Shown one piece after another: positions 1 through 6,907 of a DNA stretch of 64,000 nt. Origin of the DNA: JBDRMV01 sp043825615 (GTDB lineage: Bacteria > CG03); assembly GCA_043825615.1 (NCBI GenBank), contig JBDRRS010000013.1:124001-188000 (forward strand), read 5' to 3'. The notes under the pieces were generated by a model. That model saw nothing but the letters and a program-made list of their open reading frames with translations, was not told the origin of the DNA and did not search any database. A program made the translations under genes and the position numbers. How positions within the stretch are numbered: the first letter of the stretch is position 1; every line of letters begins with the position of its first letter.

Positions 1-463
1 CGAAGAAATATGGGCGACGGTAAACCGTGAAATTATAACTCTGAGCAAAAGCGTTTTCCCGGAGGAAATCCCCTGCGAAAAATTTTTTGAAACCGCCGAA
101 TGGAAAAACAAATGGGCATTCCTGATGAAGGTGCGTGAAATTGCCTTAAAAGCGATTGAAATTGCCAGAGAAAAGGGAGAAATCGGCAACCCTCTCGAAG
201 CGGGCGTCTGGGTAAAAACCTCTTCCGCGGAGGAGCAAAATATCCTGGCCGAATTTAATAAAGAAGACCTGAAAGAAATGCTTCTTGTTTCGGAAATCCG
301 GATGCCCGAAGAAAACGAAATTATTTCAAGCCACCGGCAGAATGACATTGAGGTTTCGGTCTTTGCGGCGGGAGGAGAAAAATGCAAGAGATGCTGGCGG
401 AAAACGAAAGACACAAAAGACGGGCTCTGCAAAAGATGCAGGGATGTGCTGGGAATTTCGTAG
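1..463 (+). CDS. ileS: Isoleucyl-tRNA synthetase, C-terminal end (partial)
   Basis: The reading frame is open from base 2 and runs off the left edge, so only the last ~153 residues are present. It ends in a zinc-finger pattern, CKRCW then CKRC, about 15 residues apart, just before the stop. This C-terminal zinc site is characteristic of bacterial IleRS, which charges tRNA-Ile in the cytoplasm; the preceding helical part (EEIPCEKFFETAEWKNKW) fits its tRNA-binding region. The first ATG inside the window (125) is an internal methionine and not a start. lspA follows after a repeat-filled gap; ileS-lspA adjacency is common in bacteria, which supports both calls. Confidence 0.9.
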   Translation, partial: EEIWATVNREIITLSKSVFPEEIPCEKFFETAEWKNKWAFLMKVREIALKAIEIAREKGEIGNPLEAGVWVKTSSAEEQNILAEFNKEDLKEMLLVSEIRMPEENEIISSHRQNDIEVSVFAAGGEKCKRCWRKTKDTKDGLCKRCRDVLGIS

Positions 464-626
464 TGGCTGGCGGAGCCGCTCGCGGTTTTGCCGGCGGCGG
501 AGCTGCCTTCCGGAGACACTCACGTCTGCGGCTCGCTCCGCAATCCTGCGGGCATACTGTCAAACTCCTCGGATTGACGGCTCCGTCAGACACCATCCGC
601 CGCCTTATTTTTGACGGTAGAATATA
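464..626 (+). repeat. Interspersed palindromic repeat, family A, copy 1
   Basis: This GC-rich stretch fills the whole gap between ileS and lspA and codes for nothing convincing. A core at 530-552 (GGCTCGCTCCGCAATCCTGC and the next three bases) recurs with one change at 25229-25251 and, inverted, at 16263-16285. All three copies also share a downstream block of the type 'GACGGGCTTGTCAGGCAACG', here in a diverged form around 575-592. The left part (about 465-510) resembles the far end of the other copies in inverted form. There is no transposase inside, so this is a small non-autonomous element. Confidence 0.75.
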
Positions 627-627
627 A

Positions 628-1095
628 ATGCTGAACAATAAGTTGAAAAATAAAAAGAAATTTCTGTTTTTGATTCTGGTTCTTTTTTTGCTGGACCGCC
701 TTACGAAAGAAATTGTAAGAGCCGCTATACCCCTCAATTTTTCCATCCCCGTACTCAAGAATTCTTTCCACATCACACACATCACGAACACGGGAATCGC
801 CTTCGGCCTTGCGCGCAATAACAATCAGCTTTTTTTAATTTTAAGCGGCGCAATCCTTCTGCTTCTGATTTTATTCTTTGTTAAATCAGAAAAAAGAAGC
901 GAACTTGTGCCGGTCTCACTGATAATAGCGGGCGCTGCGGGAAATATCCTTGACAGAATCGTTTACGGAAGCGTCTGCGATTTTCTGGATTTCAGAATCT
1001 GGCCCGTTTTCAATCTCGCCGATTCCTTCATAACAATAGGCGGAGTCGTCCTGTTTTACCTGGAATTTCTAAAGAAACCCCGGACAGACATTTAG
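628..1095 (+). CDS. lspA: Lipoprotein signal peptidase (signal peptidase II)
   Basis: LspA is the inner-membrane aspartyl protease that cleaves the signal peptide of prolipoproteins after lipidation. The 155-residue protein has the usual length and four hydrophobic segments (about 12-23, 66-84, 93-110, 130-148). The family's conserved blocks are visible: NTGIAFG (54-60), GAAGNILDR (102-110), and the two catalytic aspartates within VCDFLDF (D118) and FNLADS (D132). A lipoprotein substrate with a clear lipobox is encoded at 11533-12519. The ATG at 628 follows the family A repeat closely and no clear Shine-Dalgarno sequence is visible. It ends six bases before the convergent toxin gene. Confidence 0.95.
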   Translation: MLNNKLKNKKKFLFLILVLFLLDRLTKEIVRAAIPLNFSIPVLKNSFHITHITNTGIAFGLARNNNQLFLILSGAILLLLILFFVKSEKRSELVPVSLIIAGAAGNILDRIVYGSVCDFLDFRIWPVFNLADSFITIGGVVLFYLEFLKKPRTDI

Positions 1096-1101
1096 ACGCT
1101 G

Positions 1102-1386
1102 TCATTCATAATGTGTCCACATTCGAATGACTTTCACTGCTTTATAACGTTTCAGCACTTGATAAACAAGCCGATGTTGAATGTTTATCCTACGGGAATA
1201 AGCGCCTTCAATGTCCCCTATAAGTTTTTCAAATGTAGGCGGCGACTGAAATGGATTTTTCTTCAAGATTTTGAGAAGTGTTTCCGCTTTCGGGCGTAAA
1301 CCCGCGGCAGCAAGTTTTTTTGCATCTTTCCGAGCCTGTTTTGTGTAGAAGAGCCGCCAACTTACCACTTCAGTTTTTTTCCGCAT
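1102..1386 (-). CDS. YoeB/Txe-type toxin (ribosome-dependent mRNA interferase)
   Basis: A 94-residue basic protein of the YoeB/RelE fold. It has a helix-rich N-terminal half, a strand region with SRRINIQHRLVYQV (about 65-78) and the C-terminal MWTHYE typical of YoeB/Txe toxins, whose last His-Tyr pair is part of the active site. Known family members bind the ribosomal A site and cut mRNA there; activity here is inferred. It overlaps the upstream antitoxin gene by 25 bases, so the two are translationally coupled. A GTG around 1368 is an alternative start that would remove the overlap and the lysine-rich leader MRKKTE. It is convergent with lspA. Confidence 0.85.
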   Translation of the reverse strand: MRKKTEVVSWRLFYTKQARKDAKKLAAAGLRPKAETLLKILKKNPFQSPPTFEKLIGDIEGAYSRRINIQHRLVYQVLKRYKAVKVIRMWTHYE

Positions 1387-1604
1387 TTTTTCAGGGGCGT
1401 TTTCAGACCTTTTCTAATAGATTCTCTCATCCCCTGAATGGAAAGCAAATATAACGTTTCTTTAATGGCGCGCCAATCATCTTCTGCAATCAAAACGGCA
1501 TTATTCCGCTTTCCTGTAATCTGAATCGGCTCATGAAGCTGAGCGGTCCTGTCAAGTAACTTATATATGTTGCCCCTTACTTGGCTGGCTGTCAGAGTAA
1601 TCAT
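1362..1604 (-). CDS. Phd/YefM-type antitoxin
   Basis: An 80-residue antitoxin-like protein. The N-terminal half (ITLTASQVRGNIYKLLD...QITGKRNNAVLIAEDDW) is the Phd/YefM DNA-binding dimerisation fold, and the basic C-terminal tail would wrap the toxin. The start is ATG at 1604: a strong Shine-Dalgarno GGAGGTG sits 6-8 bases before it, whereas the more upstream GTG at 1613 lies inside that site. It has its own promoter and a palindrome immediately upstream, consistent with autoregulation by the antitoxin-toxin complex. The pair lies next to a putative integron cassette, a known setting for such modules. Confidence 0.87.
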   Translation of the reverse strand: MITLTASQVRGNIYKLLDRTAQLHEPIQITGKRNNAVLIAEDDWRAIKETLYLLSIQGMRESIRKGLKTPLKKCGKKLKW

Positions 1605-1622
1605 AATTATCACCTCCGTTAC

Positions 1623-1652
1623 AAGCGTACCATATGACGTACGTTACGTCAA
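1623..1652 (-). promoter_or_regulatory. Promoter and operator palindrome of the toxin-antitoxin pair
   Basis: On the minus strand a -35 box TTGACG (1652-1647) is followed after 17 bases by TACGCT (1629-1624), a weak -10. Between and over them lies a perfect 7-base inverted repeat, TGACGTA-CGT-TACGTCA (1635-1651), covering the -35 box. This is the expected layout for Phd/YefM autorepression. The boxes are read from sequence; binding is inferred. Confidence 0.6.
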
Positions 1653-1765
1653 GAACAAATCTTTAGATATGGTCGGAACCCACCACTGGATCGCTCAGTG
1701 CGGCGGAACCAATCCTGTGCGGATCGGATACAGTCCAGCGGGTTGAGTGGGTTGTAGCCCTTCAA
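1649..1765 (-). pseudogene. Short, probably truncated cassette ORF (38 aa)
   Basis: On the minus strand a Shine-Dalgarno AAAGGAG sits 7 bases before a TTG at 1765, opening a 38-codon frame that begins MKGYNPLNPLDCIRSAQDWF and continues with RRTERSSGGFRPYL before a TGA that falls inside the -35 box of the toxin-antitoxin promoter. The nearer ATG (about 1769) is followed by a stop after one codon. The ORF begins 29 bases after the end of the attC site, where a following integron cassette should start its gene. The abrupt end at the toxin-antitoxin promoter suggests that the 3' part was replaced. The composition (many W, R, D, P) looks like real protein; I do not know a function. Confidence 0.45.
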
Positions 1766-1787
1766 TTCATATCTCCTTTCTCATCTG

Positions 1788-1869
1788 ATCCAACGTCGTG
1801 CATGACCGTCTTTGGAAAGACGTGCGAAGCGCGGCTTTTCAAAGTACGTGTCAATGCATCTTGTTGGGC
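1788..1869 (-). repeat. Putative integron attC recombination site
   Basis: This 82-base site folds as an attC hairpin. The outer boxes fit the RYYYAAC/GTTRRRY consensus on either strand: minus-strand GCCCAAC (1869-1863) and GTTGGAT (1794-1788). Pairing runs CCAAC 1790-1794 with GTTGG 1863-1867; a 4-by-4 unpaired spacer; TGCAT 1799-1803 with ATGCA 1854-1858; GAC 1804-1806 with GTC 1850-1852; CGT 1807-1809 with ACG 1846-1848; CTTTG 1810-1814 with CAAAG 1840-1844. Three single bases (1845, 1849, 1853) bulge out on one side only, like the extrahelical bases that set strand choice for integron integrase. The loop is 25 bases. The stop codon of the gene at 1869-2585 runs directly into the site, as in mobile cassettes. 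Confidence 0.8.
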
Positions 1870-2585
1870 TATTTCAGTTTTCGTATTTCCTTCACATTCT
1901 GGTTGAACCAGTCTCCCCACGAGTCCATCAGTTTCTGGCCTGCGAGGGAGATGGTTGCGTCCGCCTTGTCGTTGCCCTCAACGACAAGGCGAAGCCCTGC
2001 AAGAAACTCTCTCTCAAAATGGCTTCCCCATCCCTCGTACTTCTCATTCAGAAAGTCGGTATCGACTTTCTCTGCATATGCAAGAGCGGCACGATAGTGC
2101 CGCATCATCTCGTCAGCGTCCGCCTGACTCATGACGGAAAAGGCGGTTCCTCGGTTGACAACCCGGGAAGCAAGGTTGGCTGATTCCATGGTTGCGGTAA
2201 ATGCAACAACAGTTTCCTTTTTGTGTGATTGAGCTGTGACATCTGGAACGGACGCAAACATCAAGAACGCACAGACAGGCCAGCCAATGAATCCCAGCAA
2301 GCTGAGGGCAAAGGCTCCGATCAGATTTTCAATAGTATTGCTGATGAATTGGAAGGCTAGGCCAAGGCCGAAGAGAGCAAGGGGTGCCCACCACACAACC
2401 TTGAATCCGTAGTACACGAGGAAGACGAGGCCGGTGCTAGTGCCGATGAACCCGGTGAAGACTAAGAAGGAAAGGAATCCTTGGCTGGCGCCACGGAAAT
2501 GTTTGGCGTGAAGTTGCTGGTAGAATATGAACATAGAAAAGAAGCAATAAGGTATGACTACGCCCCATGGAAGTGTATCACTCAT
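1869..2585 (-). CDS. Membrane protein of unknown function carried in a putative integron cassette
   Basis: A 238-residue protein I do not recognise. The N-terminal half has about four hydrophobic segments (roughly 8-25, 37-60, 63-84, 88-113); the C-terminal half (about 115-238) is soluble, helical and charged, with MSQADADEMMRHYRAALAYA in its middle. The ATG at 2585 has GGAG 8 bases upstream. The gene fits exactly between two integron-type core sites: GTTGGGC (minus strand, 2605-2599) 13 bases before the start, and the attC that begins at its stop codon. The cassette is thus about 2604 to 1794. No integrase gene is in the window. Cassette proteins are often orphan membrane proteins, so lack of a known family is expected. 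Confidence 0.75.
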   Translation of the reverse strand: MSDTLPWGVVIPYCFFSMFIFYQQLHAKHFRGASQGFLSFLVFTGFIGTSTGLVFLVYYGFKVVWWAPLALFGLGLAFQFISNTIENLIGAFALSLLGFIGWPVCAFLMFASVPDVTAQSHKKETVVAFTATMESANLASRVVNRGTAFSVMSQADADEMMRHYRAALAYAEKVDTDFLNEKYEGWGSHFEREFLAGLRLVVEGNDKADATISLAGQKLMDSWGDWFNQNVKEIRKLK

Positions 2586-2598
2586 TCTTTATCTCCAA

Positions 2599-2615
2599 GC
2601 CCAACAATGTTATTG
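2599..2615 (-). other. Integron core site at the upstream cassette border (attI-like or attC remnant)
   Basis: On the minus strand CAATAAC (2615-2609), a 3-base spacer and GTTGGGC (2605-2599) form two inverted half-sites around the expected G/TT crossover point. The GTTRRRY box marks the 5' border of the cassette. The close spacing of the two half-sites is like the simple core of an attI site. No hairpin partner for a full attC is seen further upstream (2616-2756). Confidence 0.5.
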
Positions 2616-2699
2616 ACATTTATTATGTTTTTAGCAAATATTCGCGGTCCTACCAAGCGGGCAACAGGGGGCATTTTAAATATTTACAGATAATTTGTA

Positions 2700-2729
2700 G
2701 AATATGAAAATGAAGAATATGAAAATGAA
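2700..2729 (+). repeat. 15-base tandem duplication
   Basis: GAATATGAAAATGAA occurs twice in a row (2700-2714 and 2715-2729) in the leader of the pseudouridine synthase gene, directly followed by GGACGTCCCCA, which looks like a scrap of the 'GTCCCC' repeat family seen elsewhere in the window. Confidence 0.85.
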
Positions 2730-2756
2730 GGACGTCCCCATTTCGCTTACCATGCT

Positions 2757-3632
2757 GTGAATAAAAATATAACTCTTAAACGTTTTATCAACCCGAAGAA
2801 GGGGATGCGGATTGACACGTTCCTCCATTCAAAACTGAGAGATACCTCCAGAAGTTTTATCCAGTACCTGATAGGGTCCGAAAATATCCGTGTGAACGGG
2901 AAAGGAGTAAAGAAAAATTACATCCTGAAGGGCGACGAAGAAATTACGGTAAACCTGATTGCGGACCCCGCCACTTACATCGAAGCGGAGGAAGTCCCTT
3001 TTGATGTCCTGTATGAAGACCCGGAATTTCTCATTATTTTAAAGCCCTCCGGAATTATCACGCATCCCGTCGGGAGACAGCGCAGGAAAACTCTGCTCCA
3101 GGGTCTCCTCTTTAAATATCCCGAACTCAAACACTGGCCGGGGCTTGGAAAACCCGGTCTCGTCCACCGTCTTGACAGAGAAACGTCCGGCATAATGATT
3201 GTCGCAAGAAACGCGGCTGCACAGAAAAACATAATGAAACAGTTTGAAAAAAGAACGGTTTCAAAAACATATCTTGCCGTCGTTTCCGGCACCGTAAAAA
3301 ATTCCGGCACCGTCGAAGCGCCCATAAAAAGGAATGAAATCCGCAGGACAAACTTTTCCGTTTCCCCCGGCGGAAGATACGCAAAAACACATTTCAGAGC
3401 GGTAAAAAATTTCAAAAATTATTCCCTTCTGCTCATCCGCCCTTATACCGGCAGAACGCACCAGATAAGGGTTCATCTTTCGCACATCGGCTTCCCTGTC
3501 GCGGGCGATAAAAAATACGGCGGTGATGATGCCCCGAGAATTATGCTTCACGCATATTCAATATCATTCAGCCATCCCGCATCAGGAAAAAGAGTTTACT
3601 TCAAAACAAAATTCCCGAAGGACTTTAAGTAG
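2757..3632 (+). CDS. RluD-family 23S rRNA pseudouridine synthase
   Basis: A 291-residue RsuA/RluA-superfamily enzyme that isomerises uridines in ribosomal RNA. An S4 RNA-binding domain occupies about residues 17-62 (RIDTFLHSKL...IRVNGKGVKKNYILKGDEEI). The catalytic domain carries the signature HRLDRETSG at 137-145 with catalytic Asp140, and the later motif RPYTGRTHQIRVHLSHIGFP. The size fits RluD/RluC relatives, but exact rRNA targets cannot be read from sequence. The start is the GTG at 2757; no good upstream ATG is in frame. The stop codon lies within the start of the repeat at 3631-3696. Confidence 0.92.
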   Translation: MNKNITLKRFINPKKGMRIDTFLHSKLRDTSRSFIQYLIGSENIRVNGKGVKKNYILKGDEEITVNLIADPATYIEAEEVPFDVLYEDPEFLIILKPSGIITHPVGRQRRKTLLQGLLFKYPELKHWPGLGKPGLVHRLDRETSGIMIVARNAAAQKNIMKQFEKRTVSKTYLAVVSGTVKNSGTVEAPIKRNEIRRTNFSVSPGGRYAKTHFRAVKNFKNYSLLLIRPYTGRTHQIRVHLSHIGFPVAGDKKYGGDDAPRIMLHAYSISFSHPASGKRVYFKTKFPKDFK

Positions 3633-3696
3633 GGGCAATTCATGCCTGCCCACAGGGCGGTCTGTGACCTGCCCGCCTCAGGAGGGAATTGCCCCT
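3631..3696 (+). repeat. Palindromic element with 11-base perfect ends
   Basis: AGGGGCAATTC at 3631-3641 is matched inverted by GAATTGCCCCT at 3686-3696, enclosing about 44 GC-rich bases that contain further small inverted pieces (CCTGCCC/GGGCGG). The stop codon of the preceding gene overlaps the left end. It could act as a bidirectional terminator, but without a T-tract it looks more like a small interspersed element. Confidence 0.75.
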
Positions 3697-3742
3697 CTTG
3701 CGCAAAATAGTGATAAAAAAGGGCATATAAAATGCCTGCCTG

Positions 3743-3770
3743 TTGACTTGCACTGGTAATTTGCTAAAAT
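3743..3770 (+). promoter_or_regulatory. Promoter of the Crp/Fnr gene, implying a leaderless mRNA
   Basis: TTGACT (3743-3748), a 16-base spacer and TAAAAT (3765-3770). Only five bases separate the -10 box from the ATG at 3776, so transcription should begin at or next to the start codon. Confidence 0.75.
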
Positions 3771-3775
3771 AAACC

Positions 3776-4450
3776 ATGCAAAAATTAGATTATTTGAGAA
3801 AAATTTTTGTTTTAAGTTCGCTTTCGGATGAGGAACTTAGCGATATTGTACGTGTCGTTTCGGTTGTAAAATTCAGAAACAGAGATATTGTTATTGCGGA
3901 AAACTCTCCGGGGGATTCTGTTTTTTTTATTTTGAAGGGCAAAATTCAAATTTACAGGGAATCCACCGACGGCAAAATCAAAACACTTTCTCTCTTGTCG
4001 GAAGGCGACTTTTTCGGTGAAATGTCGATTCTGTCGCCGGCGCTGCGCTGCGCATCCGCCAAAGCGCTTGGCAGCGTAAGATTGCTGAAGTTGAAAGCGC
4101 GGGACTTCCAGAAGGTCATAAAAGAGAAGCAGGCGATTGCCCTTGCCGTTCTTGAGGTGCTCTGCAGGCGTCTGAGGACGGCGGACAGGCACATAGAAAT
4201 TCTGTCATATCAGAGTGTTCCCAGGAGAATAGTTCAGATACTTCTGAATCTTGTGAGTTCGGCGAGTGTCGCAAAAAGGAAAGCGGCGGTACAGATTACC
4301 CAGAAAGAGCTTGCTGAAATGGTCGCCTCCGCGCGCGAAGTTGTCAACAGGGTGCTGCAGCAGTTGAGAAAACGGCATCTTGTGAGGTTAAAGAAAGGTC
4401 TGATAGAAATTCCGAACATCAAAAAACTCAGGGACTTTAAAGTCAGATAA
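3776..4450 (+). CDS. Crp/Fnr-family transcriptional regulator
   Basis: A 224-residue regulator with the usual order: cyclic-nucleotide-binding-type beta-roll (about 12-120, including GKIQIYRESTDGKIKTLSLLSEGDFFGEMSIL), a long dimerisation helix (about 121-150), and a winged helix-turn-helix (about 165-215, ITQKELAEMVASAREVVNRVLQQL). The family senses cAMP, redox state, O2, NO or CO. No N-terminal cysteine cluster is present, so it is not a classical Fnr. The GEMSIL loop resembles a nucleotide-binding pocket, but the ligand is unknown. No Shine-Dalgarno precedes the ATG, which lies five bases after a good -10 box. It is followed after four bases by an outer-membrane protein gene, probably an operon. 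Confidence 0.9.
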   Translation: MQKLDYLRKIFVLSSLSDEELSDIVRVVSVVKFRNRDIVIAENSPGDSVFFILKGKIQIYRESTDGKIKTLSLLSEGDFFGEMSILSPALRCASAKALGSVRLLKLKARDFQKVIKEKQAIALAVLEVLCRRLRTADRHIEILSYQSVPRRIVQILLNLVSSASVAKRKAAVQITQKELAEMVASAREVVNRVLQQLRKRHLVRLKKGLIEIPNIKKLRDFKVR

Positions 4451-4454
4451 GCCA

Positions 4455-5426
4455 ATGCCCGGCAAACATTTTTTGATTACAGGTTTTGCTTTTTTCATAA
4501 TTACCTGGCAGGCATCAGGCGGTACGCCGGCGCCGTACGATGTTTATGACGGGATTAATCCGGACATAAGGTCGGCGTCAATGGGCGGGGCTGGCGTGTG
4601 TTCAAAAAGAGGCGCGCCGGTTATGTATTTTAATCCGGCAGGTCTTTGCGGTATCGCGAATTTTATGACGTTTTCATTCAAAGTAAAACAATCGCCGAAG
4701 GAACTGGAGAGTTCGGATATTTTAGGCGGCAGAAGTCTTATTTTCCTCGGGTTCTCGGGCGGTGACATGGGTCTTGCATGGTCACCTCTGTCAAATATCA
4801 AAAAGTGCCTGCTGCCAGGAACAACCGTTGAGGTTAAAGTAAACAAATTTACGATGGGTTTTTCGAACCGCCTCAGCGGTAATCTTGACTTCGGGATGAA
4901 CATAAATTTTTTCAACGGTTTTATGGGCACCACCGGCACCTCGGCGGATATTTCTGACGCCAACGGTTATGGAATTGACTGGGGAATCATCTACAGGATG
5001 CATCCCAACATAACCCTCGGCTCGTCCTTCTTTAATGCGCCTTCTTCAATCAGATGGAGCGGTTACGGTCAGGAAAATCCGCCTCTGGTAATCCGGAACG
5101 GCGGAACCGTGAAACTGCCGGGGCTGTTTGAGGTGTCTTCCGAGGTCGAGACACGGAGGTACCGAAAAGAGAGGCCGCTTGACGGAAAAAAGAGTGTGGA
5201 TATTTATCACTTCGGAATTGAGCAGAACTTTTTTAATATTATTTCTTTTAGAGCAGGAATGTTCGGCGAGGACCTGAACGACGAAAAAAAATCAGGATAT
5301 TCCGCCGGCATCGGCTGGTCGAAAGACCTCGCTGTCTGCGACATTGCCTGGCAGAGACAGTATCTGACCCCGGCGGATAAGGATTATCTGCAGACATATT
5401 TTATTTCCGTAACCGTACCTTTTTAG
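4455..5426 (+). CDS. Outer-membrane beta-barrel protein, PorV/UPF0164-like
   Basis: A 323-residue protein with a signal peptide (about 1-22, ending near ASGG) followed by SASMGGAGVC...APVMYFNPAGL, the N-terminal pattern of the PorV/FadL-like barrel family. The rest is alternating amphipathic strands ending in an aromatic residue (SVTVPF), typical of an outer-membrane barrel. It contains no enzymatic motifs. The gene starts four bases after the Crp/Fnr gene and is followed ten bases later by rel, so all three are probably co-transcribed. The substrate or role (transport, or assistance to secretion) is unknown. A relative lies at 10090-11001. Confidence 0.7.
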   Translation: MPGKHFLITGFAFFIITWQASGGTPAPYDVYDGINPDIRSASMGGAGVCSKRGAPVMYFNPAGLCGIANFMTFSFKVKQSPKELESSDILGGRSLIFLGFSGGDMGLAWSPLSNIKKCLLPGTTVEVKVNKFTMGFSNRLSGNLDFGMNINFFNGFMGTTGTSADISDANGYGIDWGIIYRMHPNITLGSSFFNAPSSIRWSGYGQENPPLVIRNGGTVKLPGLFEVSSEVETRRYRKERPLDGKKSVDIYHFGIEQNFFNIISFRAGMFGEDLNDEKKSGYSAGIGWSKDLAVCDIAWQRQYLTPADKDYLQTYFISVTVPF

Positions 5427-5435
5427 GGTATTTCT

Positions 5436-6878
5436 ATGACCAATTCAAAAACATGGCTTGAACGATTGTTGACGTCTGTTGAAAATAAAATTCTGTTAAG
5501 GCAGGCATTTGATTTTGCCGATTTGCATCACAGAGGACAGAAGAGGAAAGACGGCTCGCCGTATATTCTGCATCCTCTCAGAGTAGCGTGCGAACTTGCA
5601 GAATGGAACATGGACGAGACGACCGTAATTTCAGGGCTCCTGCACGATTTAATAGAAGATACGGATGTGTCGCCGGATGTTCTCGAAAATCAGTTCGGCG
5701 GGGACATTGCCCTGATTGTCAAAGCCCTTACAAAAATAAAGGAAATCCCGGCTGTTTCAAAAGACGTGGAAAATCTGAGGCAGCTGATTATCGCCATGAG
5801 CAGGGATGTGAGAGTTATAATTGTCCGCCTTGCAGACAAACTTGATAACATCAGAACCATTGAGTGGCTGGACGCCGCCCAGCAAAAAAAATTTGCCCGA
5901 GGGATTATTGATATTTACGCTCCGCTGGCACACCGCATCGGTATGAACATTGTGAAAAACGAGATGGAGGACATAGCTTTTAAAATAGAAAAGCCGGAGG
6001 AATATAAAAAGATAAAAGAAATTCTGGATAAGATGCATCCCCGGGCGTTGCAGACGATGGAAACCGCGGAGAAAGAACTTGCCTCAAAATTGAAAGGCCT
6101 CGGGGTTTCTTTGGTGAAAATTGCCTCAAGAATAAAAAGCCCACTCAGTATTTACAGAAAAGAAATCATGCAAAACAAAAACCTGGACGAACTGGAAGAC
6201 ATCTTCGCCATGAGGATAATTACCGCGGATTTAGAGGGATGCTATAAAACGCTTGCTATTCTTCACAATTTTTACAAACCGGCAGAGGGGTCTTTTACCG
6301 ATTACATCACGTATCCGAAAATCAATATGTATCAGTCAATACACACAACGTGCAGAACGCCCGCCGGAGAGTTTATTGAATTTCAGATAAGAACGCAGGA
6401 TATGGACAGAACCGCCGAATTCGGTATCGCCGCTCACTGGAAATATAAAAACATCGACGGCCGAGCGGCAAAAGGGCTGAAGGAATGGCTCCTGTCCTTT
6501 TATGAATGGCAGATGGAGAACATTTCAAAAGAGGAGTTTCTTCGCAACCTCCGGACCCAGCTGAGTTACGACGAGATTTTTGTATTGACGCCGAAATCCG
6601 ACGTGAAGCGCTTGATAAAAGGAGCGACCCCGCTGGATTTTGCGTATTCGATACACTCGGATATAGGCGATCACTTCAGGGGCTGTCTCGTCAACGGCAA
6701 AATGGTGGCGAAAGACCATGTTTTGCAAAGCGGCGATAAGGTACGGATTCTTACTCTGCCGGGTTCTCATCCGACGCGTGACTGGCTGAAATTTGCGCGG
6801 TCGCCCAGAGCGAGATATAAAATAAGACACGGTCTGAAAGAAAATTCGCGGAAACAGCCGCATCCGAAAAAGAAATGA
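5436..6878 (+). CDS. Short Rel/SpoT-family (p)ppGpp synthetase/hydrolase
   Basis: A bifunctional alarmone enzyme of the stringent response. The N-terminal HD hydrolase domain (about 25-150) keeps the metal motif HDLIEDT (70-76) and GQKRKDGSPYILHP. The synthetase domain (about 215-345) keeps RIKSPLSIYRK, the YQSIHTT block and EFQIRTQDMDRTAEFGIAAHW. A TGS domain (about 380-445) follows with DEIFVLTPKSDVKRL. At 480 residues it stops right after TGS and a basic tail, lacking the helical, zinc-finger and ACT domains that bring long Rel proteins to about 700-750 residues. No frameshift or continuation is visible downstream, so this looks like a real short form. Third gene of the Crp/Fnr operon. Confidence 0.9.
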   Translation: MTNSKTWLERLLTSVENKILLRQAFDFADLHHRGQKRKDGSPYILHPLRVACELAEWNMDETTVISGLLHDLIEDTDVSPDVLENQFGGDIALIVKALTKIKEIPAVSKDVENLRQLIIAMSRDVRVIIVRLADKLDNIRTIEWLDAAQQKKFARGIIDIYAPLAHRIGMNIVKNEMEDIAFKIEKPEEYKKIKEILDKMHPRALQTMETAEKELASKLKGLGVSLVKIASRIKSPLSIYRKEIMQNKNLDELEDIFAMRIITADLEGCYKTLAILHNFYKPAEGSFTDYITYPKINMYQSIHTTCRTPAGEFIEFQIRTQDMDRTAEFGIAAHWKYKNIDGRAAKGLKEWLLSFYEWQMENISKEEFLRNLRTQLSYDEIFVLTPKSDVKRLIKGATPLDFAYSIHSDIGDHFRGCLVNGKMVAKDHVLQSGDKVRILTLPGSHPTRDWLKFARSPRARYKIRHGLKENSRKQPHPKKK

Positions 6879-6907
6879 AAAGAAATAATGGGGGCCGTCC
6901 CCTTTCT

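Noticed and set aside
1655..1762. A second attC site between the toxin-antitoxin pair and the first attC
   Set aside because: AACCC/GGGTT and CTGGA/TCCAG can pair, but the GTTRRRY end box and the ordered spacer and bulges of an attC are missing.
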